From positions 9,541 through 73,540 of the forward strand of contig NZ_LGDY01000117.1 of NCBI RefSeq assembly GCF_001279525.1: a stretch of 64,000 nt of DNA. Reading direction: 5' to 3'. Positions 1-9,093 of the stretch are shown one piece after another. The notes below the pieces were generated by a model that had not been told where the DNA came from, did not search any database, and saw nothing but the letters and a program-made list of their open reading frames with translations. The position numbers and the translations under genes were made by a program. The stretch is from Nocardia sp. NRRL S-836. GTDB lineage: Bacteria; Actinomycetota; Actinomycetes; Mycobacteriales; Pseudonocardiaceae. Every line of letters starts with the position of its first letter. Positions within the stretch are counted from its first letter, which is position 1.

Positions 1-1
1 T

Positions 2-124
2 CCGGTGGAGCACGCGGCTCCGCACCGGCCAACGCACCGGACCCCCGATTGGGTTCACCCCGGATTCCTGCCGGTGGTTCTTCGTGTTCGCGGCGGCGGG
101 CCGCGTGGTGGACTGACCCGGTGA
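2..124 (+). CDS. Possible 3' end of a gene upstream of mycP
   Basis: A frame open from the window edge ends in a TGA that overlaps the GTG chosen for mycP by four bases (GTGA at 121-124), the usual sign of translational coupling. Only 40 codons are visible and their third positions are less GC-rich (about 70 percent) than in neighbouring genes, so coding is doubtful. The peptide is Pro/Arg-rich with no recognisable motif. If real, it may be the tail of another secretion gene such as eccE, but nothing in the sequence shows that. Confidence 0.28.
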   Translation, partial: PVEHAAPHRPTHRTPDWVHPGFLPVVLRVRGGGPRGGLTR

Positions 125-1257
125 GGCGACAGCTGGCGGCCGCGTGCGTGGTGCTCACGCTCGCGGCGAACGGCGGCGTGGCAGCCGCCCAGGACAACGA
201 CCTGCCCCAGATCCCGCAGGCGCTGCGGGCCGGGCAGCAGTGCACGGCCACGTCCGGCAAGACCGTGACCGAGGCGCCGTGGCAGCTGCCGTACCTCGGG
301 GCGGACCGGGTGTGGCCGCTCTCCCGCGGCAACGGCGTGCTGGTCGCGGTGGTGGACACCGGCGTGGACCAGTCGGTCGTGCCCGGCGACGTGTCCGGTG
401 AGGCCGGTGCGGACTGCGTCGGCCACGGCACCGTGCTGGCGAGCCTGATCGCCTACAGGTCCGCGAAGGACGGCGGGTTGTCCGGTCTCGCGCCCGGCGC
501 GCGGGTGCTCGCGGTGCGCGGCACGGACAGGACCGGAGCGGCCACCGCTGCGAGCATCGCCGCCGGGATCGACGCCGCGGTCGGCGCGGGCGCACGGATC
601 ATCTGCGTCGGCGCGGTCACCACGGACGGCGCCCCGGTGCTGCGCGAGGCGGTGGAACGCGCGATCGCGGCGGGCGCACTCGTCATCGCCGCGGCCGGTC
701 CGGACGTCACGTCGGCCCGCAACGTTCCCGCCGGACCGTACTTCCCGGCGGCGTTGCCCGGTGTGCTGCCGGTGACCGCCATCGGCCCGGACGGCAGGAC
801 CTCGGACAAGCCTGAGATCAAGGTGGTGGACGGAACGCTTGCGGCGCCAGGTCTTCTGGTCATGGGAACCGGCCCCGGTGGCGGCCAGGTGGTGGGCGTC
901 GGCCCGGCGTTCGCCGCCGCACAGGTCGCTGCTGCCGCGGCCCTGGTCAAGTCCTACCGGCCGAAGTCGTCGGCCGCCGAGATCACCCGGCGGCTGCGGG
1001 GCACGGCGTACCCGCAGGCCGGTGCCGACGTGATCGACCCGCTCGCGGCGATGATGGCCGGCACCGCCGACAACGCCGCGGCCGCGCGCAGGGAACCGCT
1101 GGTTATCACACCTCTGCCTGACTTCACGGCCACCCGTGGCGCCGCGTGGGCGGTGACCGGAGGGGTGGCGCTGGTCGTGTGCCTGCTGGGCGCGCTGGCG
1201 GTGGTGCTGCCGCGCGGACGCCGGCGTGGGTGGCGCGCGGGACCCGTGGAGAGCTGA
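121..1257 (+). CDS. mycP: Mycosin-like subtilisin-fold protein, catalytic Ser and oxyanion Asn missing
   Basis: This is a type VII secretion-associated subtilisin-like membrane protein of 378 residues. The GTG at 121 is chosen because it starts a good signal peptide (about 1-24, Arg-Arg then Leu/Ala/Val); an earlier in-frame TTG at 49 would only add an Arg-rich extension. Asp79 (VVDTGVD) and His102 (GHGT) of the triad are present. Where the family has GTSFAAP the sequence reads GPAFAAA, putting Ala at 263. The oxyanion Asn of the AAGN segment is Pro194 (AAAGPD). A C-terminal membrane helix (about 340-365) and a short Arg-rich tail follow, as in mycosins. In mycobacteria, mycosins stabilise the ESX membrane complex independently of protease activity, so a structural role is likely. 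It converges on eccC across a hairpin. Family assignment is secure; loss of activity is inferred from the residues. Confidence 0.88.
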   Translation: MRRQLAAACVVLTLAANGGVAAAQDNDLPQIPQALRAGQQCTATSGKTVTEAPWQLPYLGADRVWPLSRGNGVLVAVVDTGVDQSVVPGDVSGEAGADCVGHGTVLASLIAYRSAKDGGLSGLAPGARVLAVRGTDRTGAATAASIAAGIDAAVGAGARIICVGAVTTDGAPVLREAVERAIAAGALVIAAAGPDVTSARNVPAGPYFPAALPGVLPVTAIGPDGRTSDKPEIKVVDGTLAAPGLLVMGTGPGGGQVVGVGPAFAAAQVAAAAALVKSYRPKSSAAEITRRLRGTAYPQAGADVIDPLAAMMAGTADNAAAARREPLVITPLPDFTATRGAAWAVTGGVALVVCLLGALAVVLPRGRRRGWRAGPVES

Positions 1258-1308
1258 GCCGGGCGCACGACGGAGCTCCGGCGCTCCGCGACACCACGGC
1301 CGCACGGC

Positions 1309-1339
1309 AGAACCCCGGTCCACAGTGGACCGGGGTTCT
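1309..1339. terminator. Bidirectional hairpin terminator between mycP and eccC
   Basis: Perfect 15-bp inverted arms (1309-1323 and 1325-1339) sit between the convergent stop codons of mycP and eccC. They are GC-rich with no long T run, as is common for actinomycete terminators. The centre of the stem is the palindrome GTCCACAGTGGAC, which recurs elsewhere in the window. Confidence 0.8.
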
Positions 1340-1363
1340 CCGGTTTCCGGCCAGACCCGCGGG

Positions 1364-4300
1364 TCACTTCGCGGTGAGTGCCGCCTCGTGTGCCGAGAGG
1401 GCGGTCTGCACCACCGTCGCACCGCGCCGGGTGACGTACTGCGCCCGGCCGGGGACGAGTACCCGCGGCTTCACCTCGCCGAACACCATGCCCTCCGACA
1501 GCGGGCAGGACAGCACCGCCATCGGGGTGTTCACCTCGACCATGCGCCGCAGCAGCGGATCGTTCGAGCCGCGGCCGACACCGTTGGCGCCGCGCGCCAC
1601 GACCAGGTGCAGGCCCACCGCGTTGCCGTGCGCCAGCGGGTCGAACAGCTGGTGGAACAGGGTGGTTCCCGCGGACGAGACCATGTCGTAGTCGTCGACC
1701 ACGACGAACACCTGCGGGCCCTGCCACCAGTCGCGCAACCGCAGCCGCGCCGGCGTGATGTCCGCGCCGGGGAGCCGGGTCTGGACCGCGCGGGCGACGC
1801 CGTCGATCATCTCCAGCACCGAGTCCGCCGACACCGCGTAGCCGAGCTGGTACTCCTCCGGCACGGCGTCGTACAGGCCCCGGCGGTAGTCCACCGTGAT
1901 GATCCGCGCTTCCTGCGGGGTGTAGCGCGTGGTGATGCCGTCGACCAGGAGCCGCAGCAGGTTCGTCTTGCCGCTCTCCACGTCACCCACCACGAGCAGG
2001 TGCGGGTTGTCCTCGAAGTCGTGCCACAACGGTTCCAGCCGCTGGTCGTCGAGCCCCAGCGCGATCCGCACGTCCGCCTCCGGCGCGGGGAGCTCGGCGC
2101 GGTCCAGCACGGTGGGCAGCATCCGCACCGGTGGCGCGGGCGGACCGGACCAGGCCGTGGCGACCCGGTCGACGAGCGTCGCGACGTGGTCGGCGACGTC
2201 ACCGGCAACGCCGTCGATCGAGGGCAGCGCGGTCAGGAAGTGCAGGTGCTGTGCGGTCAGGCCGCGGCCGGGGATCTTCGGCACGCCCGCGGCGGCACGC
2301 ATGTTGATCACCGAGTCGACCGGGTCGCCGAGGCGCAGCTCCAGCTGCGTGCCGATCAGGTCGCGCACCCCGCTCAGGATCTCGCTCCACCGGCTCGATC
2401 CGATCATCAGGTGGATGCCGTAGTTGAGGCCGCGTGCGGCCAGCTCGGTGAACACCGGCAGCATGTCCATGAAGTCCTGGCGGATGGTGCCCCAGCCGTC
2501 GACCACGAGGAACACGTCGCCGTGCCGCTCGCCGGAGAGCTCACCGGCCGCCCGGCGGCGCCGGAACGTGGCCATCGAGTCGATGCCCTCGTCGGCGAAC
2601 AGCCGTTCGCGGCGGGTCAGCAGCGCCGTGACCTCTCCGATGGTGCGGTGGATGCGCTCGACGTCGAGCCTGCCGGTCACCCCGCCCACGTGCGGCAACC
2701 GCTGCAGGCTCGACAGCGCGCCACCACCGAAGTCGAGGCAGTAGAACTGCACCTCGGCCGGGCTGTGCGTGAGCGCGAGCGCGGTGATCATGGTGCGCAG
2801 CGCGGTGCTCTTGCCGCTCTGCGGACCGCCGGCGACGGCGACGTGGCCGCCCGCGCCGGACAGGTCGACCAGCAACGGGTCGCGCGTCTGCTCGAACGGC
2901 CGGTCGATCACGCCGACCGGCACGACGAGCTTGCCCCGCCCGTGCCACGTCACCGCCGACAGGCCGTGCTGCGCGGTGAGCTCCAGCGGCGGCAGCAGCA
3001 CGTCGAGCGAGTCGGGCGCGTCCAACGGCGGCAGCCACACCTGGTGCGCGGCGGGGCCGCTGTCGCGCAGGCGGTCCACGGCGAGCTCCAGCAGGCTCGC
3101 CGCCGACTGCTGCTGCTCCTCGACCTCGGGCATCGGTGCGGGTTCGGGCTCGCGCTGGACGGCGAACTTCGCGGTGAACGGCGCGATCTGCCGTTCCACC
3201 ACCGCTCGCTCCACGTTGCGCCGGGCGACCCGGTGCGGGCCGGACACGTACGCGGCCTTGAACCGGGCCAGCTCGCCGATACCGCTCTTGAGGAAACCGT
3301 TGCCCGGATCGGACGGCAGCTGGTAGGCGTCCGGAACCCCCAGCACGCCACGGCTTTCCATCGCGGAGAACGTGCGCAGGCCGATCCGGTACGACAGGTG
3401 CGACTCCAGCTGGTGGATGCGGCCCTCGTCGAGCCGTTGCGACGCGAGCAGCAGGTGCACGCCCAGCGACCGGCCGAGCCGGCCGATCGCGATGAACAGG
3501 TCCATGAAGTCGCGGTGCGCCGTCAGCAGCTCGCTGAACTCGTCCACCACCACGAACAGGGTCGGCAACGGGTCGAGCGCGGCGCCGTTCGCGCGAGCGC
3601 GTTCGTAGTCGAGCAACGAGCTGTAGTTGCCCGCCTTGCGCAGCAACTCCTGACGGCGCGTCATCTCGCCGTTCAGCGCGTCGCGCATGCGGTCCACCAG
3701 CGCCGCCTCGTCCGCCAGGTTCGTGATCACCGCCGAGGTGTGCGGGAGCTCGTCCAGGCCGAGGAACGTCGCGCCGCCCTTGAAGTCCACCAACACGAAG
3801 TTGAGGATCTCCGACGAGTGCGTGAGCGCCAGTGCCAGCACCATCGTGCGCAGCAGCTCCGACTTGCCGGAACCGGTGGCGCCGATCAGCATGCCGTGCG
3901 GGCCCATGCCGCCCTGCGCCGACTCCTTGATGTCCAGGTCGACGGGCGAGCCGTTCGGGCCGATGCCCAGCGGCACGCGCAACCTGCCGCCCGCCCGCTT
4001 CGCCGCCCAGCCGGCCGCCACGTCGTGCGTCTGGATGTCCTTGATGTTCAGCAACGCCGTCAGGTCGAAGTTCGCGGCCATCGGTTCGGCGGACCGCTGC
4101 GGCGTGCCGATCCGGTACGGCGCCAGCCGCATCGCCAGCGCGGTGGCCGTGTTGAGCCCCATGCCGTCCGGCCTGCCGAGGTCGCCCGCGACCTCCTTGT
4201 TGTGCTGGTCGACCGTGATCAGCTTCAGCTTCCCGTTCTCCACCCGCATCCGCAGCGTCTGCGGGTCGTCCCGATCGGACAGCGCGTGCGACAGGTCGAT

Positions 4301-5332
4301 CACCGTCGTGTTGCGGTAGCCGTCACCGGCCAGCCGGGAGGTGGGTGGCACGTTGACGCCGTCCACGAACAGCATCACGCACGGCTCGTGCACGTCGGGC
4401 ATCGAGTCCGGGTCGAACCCCGGCCGCTCGGCGAACTCGTCGCCCAGCGCGTTCTCCAGCTCGGCCATCGACTCGATCACCAGCCGGGCCTCACCCGCGT
4501 TGTCGGTCTCCTTCGGGTGAAGGTTGTGCGGCAACCACTTCACCCACTCCCACCGCGCCCGTGCCTCCGGCGAGGTGAGGACGACGATCTTCAGCTCGGC
4601 GGGGGAGTGGAAGACCGCCAGGTGCGCGACGACCGCGCGGGCGAGTGCCCTGACCTGCTCCTGCGCCGCGTCGTCGGTGCGCACGAGGATGCGGGCGAAC
4701 GACGGGAGGAATACGGCCACCGGCTGGTCGGCCACGGTGCCGTAGGCGTGGATGAACCTGCGCAGCGCGTGCGCGGACAGCGGTTCCAGGTCGTCCACCG
4801 GCTTGGTGGTCAGCGGGTTGAGCCGCCAGGCCAGCCGTTGCGGGCCCAGCGCGATGCGGACCTCGCCGAAGTCGTCGTCCTGCGCGTCGCGCTCCCACAT
4901 CCGCGACGTGCCGGGCAACGACCACAGCGACACCGGATCGGGGTGCCGCCAGGCCAGCGCTTCTCGTTGGCGCACCACGACTTCGCGCACCTTGCGCCGG
5001 GTCTGCGCGAGGTAGCGCAGGTAGTCGCGCCGCGAGTCGTTGAGCTTCTGCTTGCGCTCGCCCGCGCTGCGGCCGAGCTGGCCGACCAGCATGGCCATCG
5101 ACGAGACCGTCATCAGGCCCGCGGCCAGGTAGCTGAACGTGCCGTTCTCGCCCGGCCGCACGAACAGCAGCACCGTGGCCGTCGAGGACAGCGCCATCGG
5201 CAGGTACATCATGATCGCGCCCGCGCTGCGCTGGATCTCCGGCAGGGTGGGCGGTTCCTGGACGCTCAGCTCGCCTTCGGGCATCTCCGGTCCGGGACGT
5301 CGCGGCCCCTTGCGGAACATGATTACACTCAA
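1364..5332 (-). CDS. eccC: ESX type VII secretion ATPase EccC (fused EccCa/EccCb)
   Basis: This is the motor ATPase of the T7SS channel, 1,322 residues with EccCa and EccCb in one chain. Two membrane segments lie near residues 40-90, followed by three FtsK/SpoIIIE-type ATPase domains. Their Walker A loops are GATGSGKSE (about 481), GGPQSGKST (about 833) and GDVESGKTN (about 1114). Walker B strands are also visible, for example FVVVDEFSEL in domain 1 and VFVVVDDYDMV in domain 3. The TTG start at 5332 gives the usual N terminus (M-S-V-I-M-F-R-K, then a basic Pro-rich stretch), with an aagga-type ribosome site upstream; an ATG four codons later is possible. The gene is transcribed divergently from eccD, with a 119-bp gap for back-to-back promoters. 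Confidence 0.96.
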   Translation of the reverse strand: MSVIMFRKGPRRPGPEMPEGELSVQEPPTLPEIQRSAGAIMMYLPMALSSTATVLLFVRPGENGTFSYLAAGLMTVSSMAMLVGQLGRSAGERKQKLNDSRRDYLRYLAQTRRKVREVVVRQREALAWRHPDPVSLWSLPGTSRMWERDAQDDDFGEVRIALGPQRLAWRLNPLTTKPVDDLEPLSAHALRRFIHAYGTVADQPVAVFLPSFARILVRTDDAAQEQVRALARAVVAHLAVFHSPAELKIVVLTSPEARARWEWVKWLPHNLHPKETDNAGEARLVIESMAELENALGDEFAERPGFDPDSMPDVHEPCVMLFVDGVNVPPTSRLAGDGYRNTTVIDLSHALSDRDDPQTLRMRVENGKLKLITVDQHNKEVAGDLGRPDGMGLNTATALAMRLAPYRIGTPQRSAEPMAANFDLTALLNIKDIQTHDVAAGWAAKRAGGRLRVPLGIGPNGSPVDLDIKESAQGGMGPHGMLIGATGSGKSELLRTMVLALALTHSSEILNFVLVDFKGGATFLGLDELPHTSAVITNLADEAALVDRMRDALNGEMTRRQELLRKAGNYSSLLDYERARANGAALDPLPTLFVVVDEFSELLTAHRDFMDLFIAIGRLGRSLGVHLLLASQRLDEGRIHQLESHLSYRIGLRTFSAMESRGVLGVPDAYQLPSDPGNGFLKSGIGELARFKAAYVSGPHRVARRNVERAVVERQIAPFTAKFAVQREPEPAPMPEVEEQQQSAASLLELAVDRLRDSGPAAHQVWLPPLDAPDSLDVLLPPLELTAQHGLSAVTWHGRGKLVVPVGVIDRPFEQTRDPLLVDLSGAGGHVAVAGGPQSGKSTALRTMITALALTHSPAEVQFYCLDFGGGALSSLQRLPHVGGVTGRLDVERIHRTIGEVTALLTRRERLFADEGIDSMATFRRRRAAGELSGERHGDVFLVVDGWGTIRQDFMDMLPVFTELAARGLNYGIHLMIGSSRWSEILSGVRDLIGTQLELRLGDPVDSVINMRAAAGVPKIPGRGLTAQHLHFLTALPSIDGVAGDVADHVATLVDRVATAWSGPPAPPVRMLPTVLDRAELPAPEADVRIALGLDDQRLEPLWHDFEDNPHLLVVGDVESGKTNLLRLLVDGITTRYTPQEARIITVDYRRGLYDAVPEEYQLGYAVSADSVLEMIDGVARAVQTRLPGADITPARLRLRDWWQGPQVFVVVDDYDMVSSAGTTLFHQLFDPLAHGNAVGLHLVVARGANGVGRGSNDPLLRRMVEVNTPMAVLSCPLSEGMVFGEVKPRVLVPGRAQYVTRRGATVVQTALSAHEAALTAK

Positions 5333-5451
5333 GCCCGGATTCCTTCCCTCTGGACGTGCTGTGGTGGCAGCTCCGCATGAGGTGACGAAATCCGACCGCG
5401 CGATGGTTCACTCGTGAGCCAGGCGTAGGTCGCCGACCGAAAGCGTGTGCC

Positions 5452-6825
5452 ATGGCGACCATTTCCGGGCTGTGCAAACTCCGGGTGCGGGCCCCTTCCA
5501 CCAGCTTCGAGCTGGCCGTGCCGGTGGACATCCCCCTGATCGACCTGATGCCGACGATCCTCGGCTACGCCGGGGAGAACCTCGGCGAGGAAGGGCTGGA
5601 CCACGACGGCTGGGTGCTCCAGCGGCTCGGCGGGTCACCGCTGGAGCAGGAGGCCACCGTCGACGCGCTGAAGCTGCGCGACGGCGAGACGCTGCACCTG
5701 CTGCCCCGGCGCGCACAGCTGCCACCGGTGCACTTCGACGACATCATCGACGGTCTCTCCACCGAGGCGCGGGCCCGGTCCGACTCGTGGAGCCCGGACG
5801 CCAGCCGGTGGACGCTGCTCGGCTGCTCCCTGGTGGCCGCCCTGGTCGGGTTCGGGTTGCTGGCCGCGGCACCGGCGACGTGGCCGACGCTGCTCGGTGC
5901 CGCGCTCGCGGGGGTGTTCCTGCTGGTGTGCGCGGCGACCCTGGCCCGCGCGATGGGTGACTCGGCAGCGGCGCTCGCACTGGCGCTCGCCGCGGTGCCG
6001 TTCGTCGGGCTGGCCGGGTTCATCGTCCCGAGTGGACCCGAGGGACCGGTGCTGACCGGCGCCCGGCTGCTGGCGGCCTGCGTGGCCGGTGCGGGGGCCG
6101 GCGCGCTCGGGCTGGCCGCCGTGGCCGGTGCCGCGCCGGTGTTCGTCTCGGTGGCGGCGTTCGGGTTGCTCTGCGCCTCCGGGGCGCTGGTGATGATGGT
6201 CACCGGCGCGAGCGCGTCCGGTGCGGCGACGATCGTCGCGGTGGCCGCGGTCCTCCTCGGCGCGTTCGTGCCGAGGATCGCCTTCCGGCTCGCCGGGTTG
6301 CGCCTGCCCGCGTTGCCCACCAGCGCGGAGGAGCTGCAGGAGGACATCGAACCGCACGCGGGCGCCGAGGTCGTCGGCAAGGGACGGGTGGCCGACGCCT
6401 ACGTGACCGCGTTGTTCGTCGCGATCGGACTCGCCTGCGCCGTCTCGGCCGAGTTCGTGCTGCGCGACACGTCCTGGCAGGCGGTGACGTTCACCTCGGT
6501 GCTGAGTGGTCTGCTGCTGGTGCACGGACGTGCGCTCGGCAGCCTGTGGCAGCGCCTGTCGGTGATCGTGCCGGGGGTGTACGGCCTGGTGCGGCTGCTG
6601 CTGGCCTGGCACCTGGAGTCACCTCGTCCGCTGGTGCTGGCCGGCGCGCTCTTCGCGGTGGTGTCGCTGCTGGTCGTGGCCAGGGCGACGGTGCCGGGCC
6701 GCAGGCTGCTGCCGCAGTGGGGACGGCTCGGTGACATCGCCGAGAGCCTCGCCGCGCTGTCGCTGCTGCCGCTCGCGTTGTGGCTGCTCGGTCTGTTCGG
6801 GTTCATGCGCGGGATCGGGGGCTGA
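5452..6825 (+). CDS. eccD: Type VII secretion integral membrane protein EccD
   Basis: This is the polytopic EccD subunit of the ESX inner-membrane complex (457 residues). The first 100 or so residues form the ubiquitin-like cytosolic domain typical of EccD (YukD-like; ends in LRDGETLHLLPR). The rest is a series of about eleven hydrophobic Ala/Leu/Val/Gly helices broken by a charged loop near 285-310. The ATG at 5452 fits the family N terminus. It is followed by eccB two bases after its stop codon, so the two are almost certainly cotranscribed, probably with the downstream esx genes. Confidence 0.93.
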   Translation: MATISGLCKLRVRAPSTSFELAVPVDIPLIDLMPTILGYAGENLGEEGLDHDGWVLQRLGGSPLEQEATVDALKLRDGETLHLLPRRAQLPPVHFDDIIDGLSTEARARSDSWSPDASRWTLLGCSLVAALVGFGLLAAAPATWPTLLGAALAGVFLLVCAATLARAMGDSAAALALALAAVPFVGLAGFIVPSGPEGPVLTGARLLAACVAGAGAGALGLAAVAGAAPVFVSVAAFGLLCASGALVMMVTGASASGAATIVAVAAVLLGAFVPRIAFRLAGLRLPALPTSAEELQEDIEPHAGAEVVGKGRVADAYVTALFVAIGLACAVSAEFVLRDTSWQAVTFTSVLSGLLLVHGRALGSLWQRLSVIVPGVYGLVRLLLAWHLESPRPLVLAGALFAVVSLLVVARATVPGRRLLPQWGRLGDIAESLAALSLLPLALWLLGLFGFMRGIGG

Positions 6826-6827
6826 TC

Positions 6828-8237
6828 GTGAACTCCAAGACCGACCAGGTCCAGGCGCACCGGTTCATGCTCGGCAGGCTGACGTCAGCGCTGCTGCGCA
6901 TCGACCCCGACGCACCGGAGAGCCCGCTGCACCGGACCTACCGGGGCAGCACGATCGGCGGGCTCATCGCCACCGTCGTCTGCCTCGCCATGCTGCTGTT
7001 CGGCCTGGTCTCGCCGGGTGCGAACAAGACGTGGAAGGTCGACGGCACGCTGGTCGTGGTGGACACGACGGGGGCGAGGTTCCTGTACGCGGGCGGCAAG
7101 CTGCTGCCGGTGCTGAACTTCGCCTCCGCGAAGCTCAAGGCGGGCGGCCAGCTCAAGGTGAAGCACCTCGACGAGAAGTCGCTCCGCGACGTGCCGCGCG
7201 GTGATCCGCTGGGCATCATCGGCGCTCCGGACGCGTTGCCCGCGCTGGCCTCCGACCCGTGGCAGGTGTGCGCGTCGATCGGCCGCGACCAGGCCGGGCC
7301 GACCTCGTTGCGCGTCGGTGGTGACGGCAACGCCAAGCCGCTCGGCGAGGACGAGGCCGCCGTCGTGCGAACCAAGGATGGTGCGACCTCCCTGCTGTGG
7401 CGTGGAAAACGCCACCGGGTGCTGACGGACCGGGGCGCGCTCGACGCGCTGGACGGCGTGCTCCAGCCCGCGGAGGTGCCGTCGGCGCTGCTGGACGCGT
7501 TGCCCGCGGGCCCCGACTTCGGACCGAGGGCCATCGCCGGCCTGGGCACGCCAGGACCCCGCCTCGGCGCGGTGGAGTCCAAGATCGGCCGCATCTACTC
7601 GGTGGCCGGCGGACCGGCGGAGACCTACGTCCTCACGACCTCGGGCTTCACCCCGATCTCCCAGCTCGACGTGCGGTTGCTCACCGCGGACCCGCAGGTG
7701 CGCGCGGCAGCGTACGGCGGCGGCGAGGTCACGGTGACCCAGCTGCCCGGCCGGGTGATCGGCGAGCACCTGTCCAAGAACGAGGCACCATCGCCCGTGC
7801 GGCCACCGCGCGCGGTGGCCGTCCACACGGGACAGGGCCTCTGCGCGGTGGTCCTGCCGGACGGTGGCACGGCGCGGACCCAGATCGCGCTGACCGACCG
7901 CGTCACCGAGGACGGGCAGCCCCCGTTCAGCCAGCCCGGTGTCACGGCGCCGTGCACGAAGGTCGACCGGATCGCGGTGCGGCCCGGCACCGGTGCTCTC
8001 GTGAAGGCCGCCGCCGCGTCCGGCCGGGTCGGTGACGCGCTGTACCTCGTGACCGACACCGGGGTGAAGTACCCGGTGCCGCCGGAGGGTGCGAAGGCGC
8101 TCGGCTACGACTCCGCGGTCGCGATCGGTCTGCCCACGACCCTGCTGGCGCTGCTGCCGACCGGGGCGCCGCTCGACCCGATGACGCTGCGCAACGGCGG
8201 TGCGGTCCTGCCCGCGGCGAGCACCTGCGGAACCTGA
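6828..8237 (+). CDS. eccB: Type VII secretion protein EccB
   Basis: EccB is the membrane-anchored, mostly extracytoplasmic subunit of the ESX complex (469 residues). The GTG at 6828, two bases past the eccD stop, gives the hallmark start N-S-K-T-D-Q-V-Q-A-H-R-F found in EccB proteins. A more upstream in-frame ATG inside eccD is rejected. One membrane helix (about residues 44-65) is followed by the repeat-containing extracellular domain, which includes Cys residues likely to form the conserved disulfide. The stop codon falls inside an inverted repeat (8226-8277) that begins the leader of the esx genes. Confidence 0.93.
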   Translation: MNSKTDQVQAHRFMLGRLTSALLRIDPDAPESPLHRTYRGSTIGGLIATVVCLAMLLFGLVSPGANKTWKVDGTLVVVDTTGARFLYAGGKLLPVLNFASAKLKAGGQLKVKHLDEKSLRDVPRGDPLGIIGAPDALPALASDPWQVCASIGRDQAGPTSLRVGGDGNAKPLGEDEAAVVRTKDGATSLLWRGKRHRVLTDRGALDALDGVLQPAEVPSALLDALPAGPDFGPRAIAGLGTPGPRLGAVESKIGRIYSVAGGPAETYVLTTSGFTPISQLDVRLLTADPQVRAAAYGGGEVTVTQLPGRVIGEHLSKNEAPSPVRPPRAVAVHTGQGLCAVVLPDGGTARTQIALTDRVTEDGQPPFSQPGVTAPCTKVDRIAVRPGTGALVKAAAASGRVGDALYLVTDTGVKYPVPPEGAKALGYDSAVAIGLPTTLLALLPTGAPLDPMTLRNGGAVLPAASTCGT

Positions 8238-8277
8238 CCGGAGGAACCTGAGGTCAACTTCTGCCAGTGGTTCCGCA
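8226..8277. promoter_or_regulatory. Inverted-repeat leader element upstream of the esx genes
   Basis: Perfect 9-bp arms TGCGGAACC (8226-8234) and GGTTCCGCA (8269-8277) flank a second GGAACC (8243-8248). The right arm overlaps CTGCCAGTGGTTC (8261-8273), which recurs with one change at 68-80 and 36896-36908. It lies in the 129-bp untranslated gap before the first esx gene. It may be an operator, an ECF-sigma-type promoter (GGAAC -35) or a dispersed repeat; sequence alone does not decide. Confidence 0.45.
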
Positions 8278-8366
8278 TGGTCCCGCGGCTCGAAGGTTGG
8301 TGTCCTTCTCCTGGAACGCCGCGCAGACGACGGCTTCCGCGCAGCCGACAGGAAGGACAACGACCG

Positions 8367-8723
8367 ATGAGCGAGACGCTCGTTCCGTCGATCCAGAAGA
8401 GCACCGCCGGGATGTCCTCCGGTGTCTCGGCGATCGAGAACAGCATGGTCGATTGCGAGAAGATCCGCGCGAAGGCGCAGCAGATCCGCGACCAGCTGCA
8501 CGGCGGCGACTGGACGGGCGGGGCGGGTGCCACGTTCGTCCGCAGCATGGACGGCTGGCTCGAGAGCTACTGGAAGGTGCTGCAGGAGCTCGGCAAGATC
8601 CGCGACCTCGTGCAGGCCAGCGACACGCAGATGACCACGACCGACGACGACGCCACGGTGCTCGCCGTCAGCGCGTTCGGCGACGTGAGCGACAACATCT
8701 TCAAGCGCGTCACCGGCGCCTGA
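8367..8723 (+). CDS. WXG100 family protein (EsxA/EsxB-like)
   Basis: A 118-residue helical hairpin protein with the central turn DWTGGAG (a W-x-G motif near residue 51), the signature of ESAT-6/CFP-10-like T7SS substrates and partners. The ATG at 8367 follows a strong ggaagga ribosome site at 8351. The C terminus is slightly longer than the standard 100 residues and lacks an evident YxxxD signal, so it may ride on its partner. The partner gene starts 31 bases downstream, and the pair most likely forms a heterodimer secreted through the EccC machinery. Confidence 0.9.
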   Translation: MSETLVPSIQKSTAGMSSGVSAIENSMVDCEKIRAKAQQIRDQLHGGDWTGGAGATFVRSMDGWLESYWKVLQELGKIRDLVQASDTQMTTTDDDATVLAVSAFGDVSDNIFKRVTGA

Positions 8724-8754
8724 CCCCACTCAGAGCACACGAAGGAGAACGGCC

Positions 8755-9060
8755 ATGACGCAGCCCAACGACGGGTCCTTCTCGGCCAGCAGGAACATCC
8801 CGCACCTGGCCGACCAGATGAAGCAGCACACCAGGGACCTCCAGAAGGAGCTGGACACCCTCTGGGACTCGCTCAGGCCGATGAGGGACTCGTGGGTCGG
8901 TACCGGTTCCAACGCCTACGACGACTGCCAGCGGAACTGGAACCTCACCCTCGGGGCGATGGCGAACAGCTTCGACAAGGCGCACATGACCCTGTCGATG
9001 GCCTACGAGAACTACACGGTCACCGATCTGCAGATCAAGGGCAAGTTCGAGGGCCGCTGA
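8755..9060 (+). CDS. WXG100 family protein with YxxxD-type secretion signal
   Basis: A 101-residue WXG100 protein with the turn SWVGTGS (W-x-G near residue 47). After the second helix, the C-terminal region carries Y-T-V-T-D, matching the YxxxD/E export signal of mycobacterial ESX substrates. A good aaggag ribosome site precedes the ATG. Together with the preceding gene it forms a typical esxB/esxA-like pair immediately after eccB. Confidence 0.9.
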   Translation: MTQPNDGSFSASRNIPHLADQMKQHTRDLQKELDTLWDSLRPMRDSWVGTGSNAYDDCQRNWNLTLGAMANSFDKAHMTLSMAYENYTVTDLQIKGKFEGR

Positions 9061-9093
9061 CCGCGAACCGCGCCGAGGACGAGGAGGGCAGCC

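Noticed and set aside
49..120. Earlier TTG start for mycP
   Set aside because: It adds an Arg-rich stretch before a proper signal peptide and has no ribosome site; GTG at 121 fits the family and overlaps an upstream stop.
1318..1330. TGTCCACA-like sequences as DnaA boxes or an origin
   Set aside because: The recurring GTCCACAGTGGAC palindromes are isolated single copies far apart, without clustering or AT-rich DNA, so they do not form an oriC.
6780..6827. Upstream ATG for eccB inside eccD
   Set aside because: Family N termini start just before DQVQAHRF, matching the GTG at 6828.
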